A DNA stretch of 53,415 nt from Xylophilus ampelinus. Its GTDB lineage: Bacteria; Pseudomonadota; Gammaproteobacteria; Burkholderiales; Burkholderiaceae_C. How positions within the stretch are numbered: the stretch's first letter is position 1; every line of letters starts with the position of its first letter. The notes beneath the pieces were generated by a model, which searched no databases, had not been told where the DNA came from, and was given only the letters and a program-made list of their open reading frames with translations. Made by a program: the position numbers and the translations under genes. Location: NCBI RefSeq assembly GCF_901875635.1, contig NZ_CABFMN010000099.1, positions 1-53,415 on the forward strand, read 5' to 3'. This document shows, one piece after another, positions 24,509-32,808 of the stretch.

Positions 24509-26119
24509 TCAGGCGCGGCCCGCGAGGCCCCGCAAATCGATGCCGTGTGCCTTGCGGTCCCACGCGTTGACGACTCCGCCCGCGCGCAGCACCTGCTTCC
24601 TGATCTTGTTCGTCGGCGTGCGCGGCAGGGCATCGAGTTGCTCCACGTAGCGCGGGACCATGTAGTGGGGCAGCCGGGTTGCCAGGTACGCGAGGAGCCC
24701 GGCCAGGTCCACTTCCCGGTCAGAGGCGCCGACGATGCACAGCTTGATGTCGTCGTCTGCCTCGAACTCGGAAGGAACTCCCACCGCCGCGGCCTCCGCA
24801 ACTTCGGGATGGGCCAGCGCTGCAGCCTCGATGTCGTAGGAACTGATGTTCTCCGCACGGCGCCGGATGCGGTCGCCGATGCGGTCCACGAAATGGAGAT
24901 AGCCGTCAGCGTCCAGGAAGGCCGCGTCCCCGCTATGGAACCACAGGTTTCTCCATGCGCGCACCGTTGCCTCCGGCATGCCCGCGTAACCCTGCATGAG
25001 AGTCCATTCTTGCTTGGGCCGGATCTGGATTTCACCGACTTCCCCCGGCGCCAGCGCGGTGTCCGTGTCGGGGTCGGCGATGCGAAGCTCGTACCTCTCC
25101 TGGTCGACAGTGCCGCAGGATCCCGGTCGCAGGGGTTCATCGATGGGCCGAATCGCGGCGATGCCGATCTCGGTCATGCCGTATGCCTCCAGTCCGAGGA
25201 TGCCGAAGCGTTCCTCGAACTCGCGCCCGATGCGCTTGGGGAGAGGACACGCGAGAGTCGCCCGCAGGCGGCTGGCCCGGTCCTGGGGCGAGCGGGGCTC
25301 GGCGTAGATCATCTCCAGCATGGGGCCATGAGCCACCGTCACCGTCGCTTCGCAGTCGATGACGCGGCGCAGCCAGCTTGCGGCAGAGAACCTGGCGTCC
25401 AGGACCACCTTTCCGCCGACCAGCATCTGCGCCACCACCGCCAGCGTCTTGCCAGCCTGGTGGAACAGCGGATGGACGCAGTAGTAAACATCCTCACGGG
25501 TCAGCCGCAGGCCGCGAACGATCTGGGCGGCAGCATGCAGGTTCGCCGCGTGCGTCAGCAGCACGGGCTTGGAAGGGCCGCTGGTTCCCGAGGTGTAGAT
25601 GACGGAGGCAACTTCCGCCGGGGAGGCGACATGCGCCTCGTGCGCGGCCCCGGGCTGGACGATGTCCTCGTACTGCAAGACCTTGACCCGCTTCAGAACG
25701 GCGTCGCTGCTGCCGATCACGATCGCGCTGGTGAGTTGCGGGACCTCTTCCTCGATCTCCGCCAGGAGCGGGAGGAATCCGGATTCCAGGATGACCCACC
25801 TGGCTTCGATGGCACGAAGCGCATGGGCCAGGGAGATTCCGCGGTACGCGGTATTGATCGCCACCTCGACTGCACCAGCGAGGTTGATCCCGAACCTGCA
25901 ATGAACGGCGACGTGCGAGTTGTGGGCCATCGTGACCACGGATTGGCCCTGCTCGACTCCCAGGCGCACCAGTGCCGCCGCCACCGCCAGGCTGCGTGCA
26001 TGGACCTCGGCATAGGTTTCGCAGTACTACCCCACAACTTCCAGGAAAGGAGAGTCGCCGCTCTCCCGGCTACGTTGACTCAGCAGGTCGTTCAAGGTCG
26101 CGCTCGTCTTTGCATTCAT
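24509..26119 (-). pseudogene. AMP-binding acyl-CoA ligase with an in-frame TAG
   Basis: From ATG 26119 (MNAKTSATLNDLL) to 24509 one frame encodes a ligase of the crotonobetaine/carnitine-CoA ligase-like group: IYTSGTSGPSKPVLL, EAYGMTE, FHSGDAAFLDADGYLHF and TPTNKIRKQ. The frame is broken only by a TAG at 26027-26029, about 30 codons in, between FLEVVG and YCETYAEVHARSLAV. Both sides read as ligase in the same frame, so it is a point change, not an indel. A restart at a downstream Met (25984) would lose about 45 residues. The gene is probably inactive unless the stop is read through or is a sequence error. The 101 bases before it hold no clear gene. Confidence 0.8.
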
Positions 26120-26220
26120 TTTTCTGAAGGGTTCTGTTGTGGATGGATGTCCATTGCCCGCAAGCCTGCGGTAGCGCGGCGCATTGCGCCTGCTGTCCAG
26201 CGGGGTTGCGGTGGCGCCCT

Positions 26221-27936
26221 CTACATCACCGGCAGCTCCGCCAGCGCGCACGCGCCGCCGCTCTCGACGATGCGGCGCAGTCCCTGCACGCGCACCAGCC
26301 GGTGCAGGATCGCAAATCGCGCGCGCGCCCGCCGCTCGGGGTCGGCCGCAGCGGCCTTCGTCAGCAGCCACGCGGACAGCACACTGCCCCACATCGCGAG
26401 GTAGTGCACGGCTGTTGCCTGCACGAGCTCGGGCCGCGTGGCGGCCTGCTGCACGACCCATGCGGTGGCGCCTTCCAATGCCGCCAATGCTTCGTCGACG
26501 ACGTCGGCGGCGTCGGCCAGCCCCGCTGCGTCGAGTTGCGCCGGCCAGCCGGCACGCACCTCGGCGAGCAGCTCGCGCGCGGATTCGCCGCCGCCGCGTG
26601 CGACCTTGCGCAGCGCGAGGTCGCTCGCCTGGATGCCTGTGGTCCCTTCGTAGATGGGATGGACCCGGGCGTCGAGGAAGCAGCGTGCGGCGACGGAGTC
26701 GTCCATGTAGCCCATACCCCCGGCGACCTGCACCCCGGTGCTGGCGACTTCGAGCGCCAGTTCGGTGCCCCAGCCCTTGACGATCGGAGTGAGAAAGTCG
26801 AGGCGCCGCTGCGCCTTCTCGCGCGAGGCCGCATCCGCGCCGTCCTGGACCTGCGCGAGCACACCGGCCGCGTGGTAGGCGACAGCGCGAATGGCGTCGA
26901 CCCCGCAGCGCATGTCCAGCAACATCCGACGCACATCCGGATGGTTGGCGATGACGGTAGGCCTGCCCTGCGCGTCGGTGCCCTGCACGCGCTCCTTCGC
27001 GTACGCATGGGCAGCCTGCCATGCGCGTTCCGCGGAGGCCAGCCCGAACACGCCGATGTTGAGGCGGGCGCGATTGAGCACCACGAACATGTGCTCCAGC
27101 CCTTTGCACGATTCGCCCAAGCGCTCTCCGAGCGCGCCTTCGGACTCGCCTCCGAACTGCATGATGGTCGTCGGGCTGGCGTGGATGCCCATCTTGCGCT
27201 CCACCGCGGTGCAGCGGACGTCGTTGCGCGCGCCCAGGGCGCCATCCGCTGCGACCAGGTGCTTGGGCACGATGTAGAGCGACAGCCCCTTGGCGCCCGG
27301 TTTGCCGGAGGGATCCCGCGCCAGCACGAAATGCAGGATGTTCTCGCTCATCCCGTGGTCGCCGTAGCTGATGAAGCACTTCTGGCCGCGCAACGTCGCA
27401 CCGTGCGGCCCCTCGACCGCCGCCGTGCGCACCGCGCCGATGTCGGTTCCCGCATGGGTCTCGGTCATCGCGAGCGTCGCGGACCAGCGCCCGCTCACCA
27501 GCGGCTCAAGGTAGCGGCGCTTCTGGTCCTCGGTGCCGAATCGCTGCAGCAGCGTCACGACGCCGGCGAACGGCATCAGGGCCAGCGAGAAGGCAACGTT
27601 CGCCGCCTGGAACAGTTCCGCCACCGCGACCGAAACGGGCGCCGGCAGACCCTGGCCGCCGATCTCCGCCGCGAAATGCACCGTGTTCCAGCCGGCCTTG
27701 ACGAATTCCGCGTAAGCCTCGCTCCAGCCCGCGGGGGTACGCACGGAGGCGTCGGCCAGCAGCACGCTGCCTTCGCGATGACCGACCGCGTCCAGCGGGC
27801 CCAGCACCTGCGCGGCGAAGCGACCCGCGGCATGGACAACGGCGTCGATCGCTTCCGTGTCGGCTGCCGCATCCAGGCTGGCCCAGGTGCGCAGCGCAAA
27901 GCGGATCTCCTCCACCGGTGGCTCGAAGGCGCTCAT
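26221..27936 (-). CDS. Acyl-CoA dehydrogenase, long (DmdC/AidB-like) type
   Basis: A 571-residue dehydrogenase, longer than the usual ~380 because of a C-terminal extension as in the DmdC-like group. FAD-site motifs: TLAMTETHAGTDIG and FISYGDHGM. The C-terminal part has GGMGYMDDSVAARCFLDARVHPIYEGTTGIQASDLALRK, quoted in pieces: VAGGMGYMDD and IYEGTTGIQASDL, where the Glu is the expected base. It should introduce a 2,3-double bond into an acyl-CoA. ATG 27936 overlaps the stop of the ligase (ATGA), so the two form a pair: activation then dehydrogenation. 3-aryl or sulfur-containing acyl chains are known substrates in related groups; the one here is unknown. Confidence 0.88.
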   Translation of the reverse strand: MSAFEPPVEEIRFALRTWASLDAAADTEAIDAVVHAAGRFAAQVLGPLDAVGHREGSVLLADASVRTPAGWSEAYAEFVKAGWNTVHFAAEIGGQGLPAPVSVAVAELFQAANVAFSLALMPFAGVVTLLQRFGTEDQKRRYLEPLVSGRWSATLAMTETHAGTDIGAVRTAAVEGPHGATLRGQKCFISYGDHGMSENILHFVLARDPSGKPGAKGLSLYIVPKHLVAADGALGARNDVRCTAVERKMGIHASPTTIMQFGGESEGALGERLGESCKGLEHMFVVLNRARLNIGVFGLASAERAWQAAHAYAKERVQGTDAQGRPTVIANHPDVRRMLLDMRCGVDAIRAVAYHAAGVLAQVQDGADAASREKAQRRLDFLTPIVKGWGTELALEVASTGVQVAGGMGYMDDSVAARCFLDARVHPIYEGTTGIQASDLALRKVARGGGESARELLAEVRAGWPAQLDAAGLADAADVVDEALAALEGATAWVVQQAATRPELVQATAVHYLAMWGSVLSAWLLTKAAAADPERRARARFAILHRLVRVQGLRRIVESGGACALAELPVM

Positions 27937-29468
27937 GCGGTTTCCCGCGACCGAGTTGCTGCCAGGGCGGCGGGGACGTTCCGGTCCAGCTTGCCGACGG
28001 TGGTGCGCGGCATCGCATCGACGAATCCAAGGTACGAGGGCACCTTGTGGCGTACGAGGCTGCGCGTGCAATGCGCCGGCACGTCGTCGATCGTCAGCGG
28101 GGCGACCGAGTGCCGGACGACGAAGGCTTGCAGGATGTCGCCGCGGTGGTTGTCACGGACACCGATGACACCGCAGTCCTCGACGCCGGTGAGCGTGCGC
28201 AGTACTTCTTCGACCTCCCGCGGATTGACGTCGAAGCCGCCGACGATCACCAGTTCCTCCTTGCGCCACCGAATGAACAGGTAGCCATCCTCGTCGAGTT
28301 CGCCAAGGTCGCCGGTGTAGAGCCAGCCATCGCGGGCCCTGTCCTGCGTTTCGACCGGGCATTGGTGATACCCCACCATCAGCTGAGGTCCCCGCGCGCG
28401 CACCTCCCCGACGGAGCCGCGCGCAAGGATCCGCTTGCCGTCGGCCGGGTCGACGATCTCGATCTCGGTCGCACGCATCGCCGGCCCCACGGAACCGGGC
28501 TTGCGCGTTCCGTGGCGCGGATTGAAGGTCAGGACCGGAGAGGCCTCCGTCAGGCCATAGCCCTCCAGGATGGCCGCACCCGACAAGCGCTGCCAACGTT
28601 CCAGCACGTCGACGGCCAGCGGCGCCAAACCCGAGAAGCTGGCGCTCAGGCTGGAGAGGTCACGCCGCTCGAGCTCAGGGTGCGCCCAGAGAGCGTCGAA
28701 GACCGGTGGTGCGCCAGCGAACAGGGTGATGCGCTCGCGCTCGATCGCATCGAACACTGACTCGGGCTTGAAGCGCGCCAGGATGACGAGCGTGCCGCCG
28801 CTCGACAAGGCGGGGAACAGCGCCATCGCCGTCGCATAGGAGTGGTAGAGCGGCGCGACGCAAAGGATGCGCTCCCGGCCCTCCTCCATGGGAATGGCGG
28901 CGTCGCGCTGGCGCACGTTCACGGCGACGTTGCGGTCGGTCAGCACCACGCCTTTCGAGGGGCCGGTGGTGCCGCCCGTGTACTGCACGATCGCCAGCGA
29001 GTCCGGCGCAGGCGGCGGCAAGCTGGGGCGCGAGCCCTCCTCGATCAGGCGCTGCACGTCGGCATCGTCGATCACCAGCAAGGGCCAGCGGCCACCGCGC
29101 TCGAGCAGCGCGCCCAGCCTCGCGTGCTGCGCCGCTCCGCAGACCGCCGAGTGGACGTCGGCGTCGACAAGAATTTCGTTGAGTTCGCGCTCCGTGCATT
29201 CGGGGTTGAGCGGCACGGCCTGCGCACCGGCTTCCCAGATCCCGTAAAGGGCGACGACGATGGCGGCGCCGTTGTCCATCAGGACCGCAACCCGTTCGCC
29301 TGCTGCTCCCCGGCGCAGCAGCGTCCCCGCCAGCGCCGTGGCCGCGCGCAGGAGGTCGGCGTAACACAGCCGCAGGTCGCCGCAGACCACCGCCTCTTTC
29401 CGCGAGAAGCGCGCCGCGGATTCGCGCAGCATCGAACTCACCGTAGGTCCGCTTTCCAGGCCGTTCAC
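27933..29468 (-). CDS. AMP-binding acyl-CoA ligase
   Basis: A 511-residue ligase starting at GTG 29468 with GGAGG at 4-5 bases; the frame is open to 29570 but has no better start. Motifs: QYTGGTTGPSKGVVL, EGYGLTEASPVLTF, DGWLYTGDLG and TTVGKLDRN (catalytic Lys). Strong resemblance to the ligase at 4324-5907 suggests duplication within the cluster. It is first of a ligase/acyl-CoA dehydrogenase pair. A candidate operator lies 95 bases upstream. Confidence 0.9.
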   Translation of the reverse strand: MNGLESGPTVSSMLRESAARFSRKEAVVCGDLRLCYADLLRAATALAGTLLRRGAAGERVAVLMDNGAAIVVALYGIWEAGAQAVPLNPECTERELNEILVDADVHSAVCGAAQHARLGALLERGGRWPLLVIDDADVQRLIEEGSRPSLPPPAPDSLAIVQYTGGTTGPSKGVVLTDRNVAVNVRQRDAAIPMEEGRERILCVAPLYHSYATAMALFPALSSGGTLVILARFKPESVFDAIERERITLFAGAPPVFDALWAHPELERRDLSSLSASFSGLAPLAVDVLERWQRLSGAAILEGYGLTEASPVLTFNPRHGTRKPGSVGPAMRATEIEIVDPADGKRILARGSVGEVRARGPQLMVGYHQCPVETQDRARDGWLYTGDLGELDEDGYLFIRWRKEELVIVGGFDVNPREVEEVLRTLTGVEDCGVIGVRDNHRGDILQAFVVRHSVAPLTIDDVPAHCTRSLVRHKVPSYLGFVDAMPRTTVGKLDRNVPAALAATRSRETA

Positions 29469-29562
29469 CTTGCCTCCATCGCGTTCGCGCCGCGGCAAAC
29501 AACACGGTCGCCGCATGTCAAGCGGGGATGGACTTTCCGGTCCCGCTGCAATGCTGCATAGC

Positions 29563-29584
29563 ATACACATATGTATGGGTGTTT
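29563..29584. promoter_or_regulatory. Candidate operator D (upstream of ligase/dehydrogenase operon)
   Basis: ACACATATG runs directly into TATGGGTGTTT in otherwise GC-rich DNA. TATGGGTGT is identical to site A, and CATATG overlaps the CATATATG of sites B and C. It sits 95 bases before the ligase start. It may also serve a promoter pointing right, where no convincing gene follows. Confidence 0.5.
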
Positions 29585-29594
29585 AGCGACGCCG

Positions 29595-30300
29595 TGAGCC
29601 CCGAGCTTTCCCTCACCATCGTCGACCTGGGAACGAAACGCGCGCGGCGCACCCCGGGCCGGCGCCTCGTCGCGGCGATTGGCGACCACGGCGACCGTGC
29701 GCCGTTGTCCACGCATCCGCCGCGCGGACCGCCGGCGGCTTGCCGCGCCTCGGCGTCGCCGCCGGCGAGTCCGGCATGCGATGACGCGCAATGGAGCGGA
29801 CGCATCCACTGCTGGTTCGGCATCGCCATGGCCGGCAAGATCGAACTGGCCATCTGGAACCCCTGCCGCCGCGGCCGGCCGGCACACGCAAGCCGCGCCC
29901 ACGTCGCCCCGCGGCTTGTTTTGGAAGGGGCCTTCCTCGCCCGCCTGGCCGCGGTCGACGACGAGGTCCCCGGGATCGCCAGTCCGCCTGCGTGCCAGGC
30001 TGAGACGAGAGGACCGTCCGCGCAACATCATGCGCTCGCCGACGCGAACCCGCCCCACCTGTCGCTCGGTCGTAACGCCCGCATGCCGGCCAACAACACG
30101 CGCAAGCTCATCGCATGGAGCCGTGACGACGGCTTCATGTCCATGGAGTCCGGCCTGCGCCTGCTGCGGTTGCGCCGAAACGCGGACCTGCACGGTTCCA
30201 GCCCGGGTCACCACCGGGCGCATCGGGACCGTCAACCGGCTCAACCGGCTCAGCCGGCTGGCACCGACTTTCCGGAGCGATCGGGCCAACGCCGTGGCGG
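29595..30300. other. Unassigned 0.7 kb stretch
   Basis: Several frames are open on both strands because of high GC, but none gives a product I can place. The best plus-strand candidate starts with GTG at 29595 (SPELSLTIVDLGTKRARR) just right of site D; it has no visible ribosome site and becomes Pro/Ala/Arg-rich, as non-coding GC-rich DNA does. It may hold a decayed gene once divergent from the ligase. It contains the short tandem repeat at 30232-30258. Confidence 0.4.
30232..30258. repeat. Three tandem 9-base units
   Basis: TCAACCGGC, TCAACCGGC and TCAGCCGGC follow each other directly; the third differs by one base. The array lies 47 bases from the end of the J-domain gene. It may be replication slippage in non-coding DNA; no function is indicated. 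Confidence 0.8.
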
Positions 30301-30304
30301 GCCC

Positions 30305-30682
30305 TCAGCCGCCCTCTTGGCTGCCGGTGAACAGCCCGCCAACGGCGTTGTGCAGCTTGTCCGAGGGAATCGCCGGGGCGAAGTACGCCGCGTCCGTTTG
30401 CGTGAGCCCCAACGACGTGTGCCCCAAGTAGTCGGCCAGCGTCATGGTCGGTCTTGGGGCTGATGCTTGTGCATCGGCGCGGCGCGGGGGTGCACCACTT
30501 GCTTTCAGCGCCTCATAGGCCGCGTTGACCTCCTGCATCTTGCCCGTCGCCCATCCCACGGTCGACGCGTCGGCGCTGGCATATTTGTCCGGGTGATATT
30601 GAGCGCGACGGCTGCGATAGGCGAGTTCGATCTCTTCGGCGCCTGCATTGGGGCGCACGCCCAGTACGTCATGAGGATTCAT
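30305..30682 (-). CDS. J-domain (DnaJ-like) protein
   Basis: A 125-residue protein. Residues 1-65 form a J domain: NPHDVLGVRPNAGAEEIE, the RSRRAQYHPDKY segment with the essential HPD, and MQEVNAAYEAL. The C-terminal half (TMTLADYLGHTSLGLTQTDAAYF) is not recognised. J proteins stimulate Hsp70 ATPase and bring clients. No Hsp70 is nearby. ATG 30682 begins the domain; an in-frame ATG at 30712 is possible. It follows the broken GHKL ATPase and the nuclease remnant on the same strand, so it may have belonged with them. Confidence 0.82.
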   Translation of the reverse strand: MNPHDVLGVRPNAGAEEIELAYRSRRAQYHPDKYASADASTVGWATGKMQEVNAAYEALKASGAPPRRADAQASAPRPTMTLADYLGHTSLGLTQTDAAYFAPAIPSDKLHNAVGGLFTGSQEGG

Positions 30683-30782
30683 CGTCGGTGCTTGGACAGC
30701 CGCGGAGGCCAAAAAAAGAAGACAAGGAAGGGAACAAGGAAGACCGCGTGCAGCCGGCCATCAGGCCGGCCGCATCGCGGCT

Positions 30783-30896
30783 TCACTCGTAGAGCTTCTG
30801 GCAGGTGCTGGATTCGTAGATGCCGATGATCTTTTCCGACTGGCCCTGGGGACTGAGTCTGTGCAGCTCCAGGTCGTCGGTCATCTTGTCCCGCAT
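30783..30896 (-). other. Unrecognised C-terminal protein fragment joined to the GHKL ATPase
   Basis: Where the GHKL ATPase frame stops resembling its family, another frame reads MTDDLELHRLSPQGQSEKI followed by IGIYESSTCQKLYE and TGA. The amino-acid use looks like a genuine C-terminus, not a shadow frame. I do not recognise the family. Just upstream in this frame is TGA, so it cannot extend far. It probably marks a deletion junction that joined two genes. A stem-loop (GCCGGCC, TGAT, GGCCGGC) follows near 30755-30772 without a T-run. Confidence 0.4.
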
Positions 30897-31707
30897 CGAT
30901 CACAGCCTCCGAGCCGACCACCCAGCTCGGGACGCCGACCAGACGCCCATTTACCCAGAAGGCGATGCCCTGGTAGAGCGTGTACTTGGCCGTCCGCGTC
31001 GTATCGACGACGAATGCCTCGGCCGGCGGGCAACCGAGGATTTGCAAGTCCTGCTTCTCAATGAGGCCCGTCTGGTCGGCCAACGCGACCGACACGCCGT
31101 TGACCCGGACGACGAACTGGGGATCGTGGACGAAGCGGCCCGCCAGAATCTCGCGGATGGCATCGGCGTCCGGCAAGTGCCGCTGGACGATCACTGAGAG
31201 CTTTGTCCCGTGGCCCTTCCTTATGAAGGAGCCCTCCCTCTCAATCCTGAAGGGGTTCTCTTCGCTCTGGGTGCCAATGTCGAAGCTCGCGCCCTTGTCC
31301 CCGCGCCAGGTCTCCACCGAATACTGGTCGGCGAAGCACAGGAGGCCGTGGCGGCCGACGCCGTTGCGTCCATAGGCCTTGCGGCGCCAGCCTTGGCGCT
31401 CCGGCGGGAACTCGACCAGCGCGCTTTGATGTTTGAGCCGGTTGTAGCCCAGCTTCATCCAGCGGCCCTTGAACTGGCCGGCATTCATGCCGTGCCCGTC
31501 GTCCTCGACCGTCATGACCAGCTCGTTGGTGGGAGGAATGGTCAGGTCTACGAGGGACGCGCCGGCATCCCAAGCGTTGGCCACAAGCTCGGTGAGGGCG
31601 ACCTCATGATCTTGGGCGATGCGCCCGAGCGTGCGGACGAGCTAGTTCTCCTCGAACAGCGATCCGGTCGAATCGACAGCCTTCGATTTTGCCTTTGGTT
31701 TAGCCAT
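30895..31707 (-). pseudogene. GHKL (HSP90/gyrase-type) ATPase, in-frame TAG and lost 3' end
   Basis: ATG 31707 follows a good GGGGAGA site and gives MAKPKAKSKAVDSTGSLFEEN, quoted to 20 residues, then a TAG at 31642-31644. The same frame resumes with LVRTLGRIAQDHEVALTELV and the N-box ELVANAWDAGA, the G1 box DDGHGM, the G2 region GRNGVGRHGLLCF and the G3 box GHGTKL. So all ATP-site motifs are kept, but a stop lies 22 codons in, and the frame departs from the family near 30895, before any C-terminal domain. It begins 30 bases after the nuclease remnant and is probably from the same operon. Such nuclease/GHKL pairs occur in defence islands; function here is lost unless the stop is suppressed. 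Confidence 0.78.
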
Positions 31708-31737
31708 CGTCTCCCCTCTCTTGTTCGGACATCGGCC

Positions 31738-32340
31738 TCAATGGCCGAAGATGTCTCGTACACGTTCGAACGGCAGGCCCGTCTCCGCGGCCCGGCGCGC
31801 CTTGCGGGCGATCACCTGGTCGAGCGGCAACTCGCGATCGAGCGTCTCGAACAGGTCGAAGCCGTCCATGCAGATCACGCGCTTGCCTTTGCCGAAGGCG
31901 ATCAGTCCATCGGGCGTGAAGCCGCTGTCGCTGATGAAGAGCCCGCGGGCCCACGCCGCCTTCTGCTCGACCTTGCCGTGGAAGGCATGCAGGTCGGCCG
32001 CCGGTGTCTGCGTCGAGTGCCACTTGGCCTCGACCAAGTAGGTCTCGCCCTGCAAGTGGAAGCTCCCGTCGATCTGCTCGCCGCGCAGCCGGAACGGCTC
32101 CCGAGCTTGCACGCCGAACGCGTTGAAGGCGTCGGTGAGCCAAGCCTCGAACGCGTAGCCACGCGGCTGCGGCTCTAAGGCCGACAGCTCGATGAGCTTC
32201 TGCTTCAAGAGGATGATCTTCGGCCGATCGAACGCGGGCTTGGGCGGCTCGCCCTGCGGGGCCATCTGGTCGGGCTTGCCTTGCATCCGGTTGAGCAGCG
32301 ACAGGAACTGCCCCTCGGCGTTGTCGACCCACACCACCAC
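31738..32340 (-). pseudogene. Mrr-like restriction endonuclease, 5'-truncated
   Basis: About 200 residues of one frame carry a PD-(D/E)xK nuclease core: REPFRLRGEQIDGSF with the Asp, then GETYLVEAKWHS with the ExK pair, then KVEQKAAWARGLFISDSGF, typical of the Mrr catalytic domain. Such proteins are type IV-like restriction nucleases or part of other defence systems. The 5' end is missing: upstream of about 32340 the DNA belongs to an IS5-type transposase in another frame. A start at an internal or IS-derived Met (32394 or 32352) might still allow a chimeric product, so activity cannot be excluded. Confidence 0.75.
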
Positions 32341-32740
32341 GCCGGGCAGCATCGATGCTGGCCGCCAGAAGCGTCTCCACGCCTTCTTCTCCAATGCGCT
32401 TTCTCCAGCGCGTCAGGCTGGACGGGTCGATGGGCAGTTCGGTCTGCAGATAGGTCTCGCCACAGAAGAACTGCCAGTACGGGTTCTCCACCCAGGTGTT
32501 GACCACGGCTTCGTCGGAGGCATCGAAGGTGTGCTGCAGGTACAGCAAGCCGGCGATCAGGCGCGCCGGCAAGGCGGGCCGGCCACGACCGGAAGTAAAC
32601 GACACCGCGAACGTGCGCTCGATCTCGGCCCAGTCGATCAATGCGGCCAGCCTGACCAGCGGGTGCTTCATGTTGATCTGCTCGTCCAGTCGTGGACGGA
32701 ACAGCTCGGCCGTTTGCGGCTGCGAAGGCTTCGGACCCAT
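32330..32740 (-). mobile_element. IS5-family transposase, 5' part only
   Basis: ATG 32740 with AAGGA upstream starts a protein whose first ~137 residues match IS5-group transposases: FRPRLDEQINMKHPLVRL, GRPALPARLIAGLLYLQH, NPYWQFFCGE and LPIDPSSLTRWRKRIGEEG. It then runs into the nuclease gene in a different frame, so the DDE catalytic region is gone and the element cannot move. The left end lies somewhere in 32741-32812; I could not define its terminal repeat because the other end is missing. Confidence 0.78.
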
Positions 32741-32808
32741 CGGAATCCTTGGAGCAATTTGCAACAAATCAGATACTGGCAAACCATACCTTGCAAATCC
32801 TGCACCCA

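Noticed and set aside
30232..30258. CRISPR array
   Set aside because: Three 9-base tandem units without spacers are not a CRISPR; no other regular spaced repeats were seen in the window.
30755..30772. Stem-loop GCCGGCC/GGCCGGC after the orphan C-terminus as a terminator
   Set aside because: No T-run follows on either strand, so it is mentioned only as a stem-loop.
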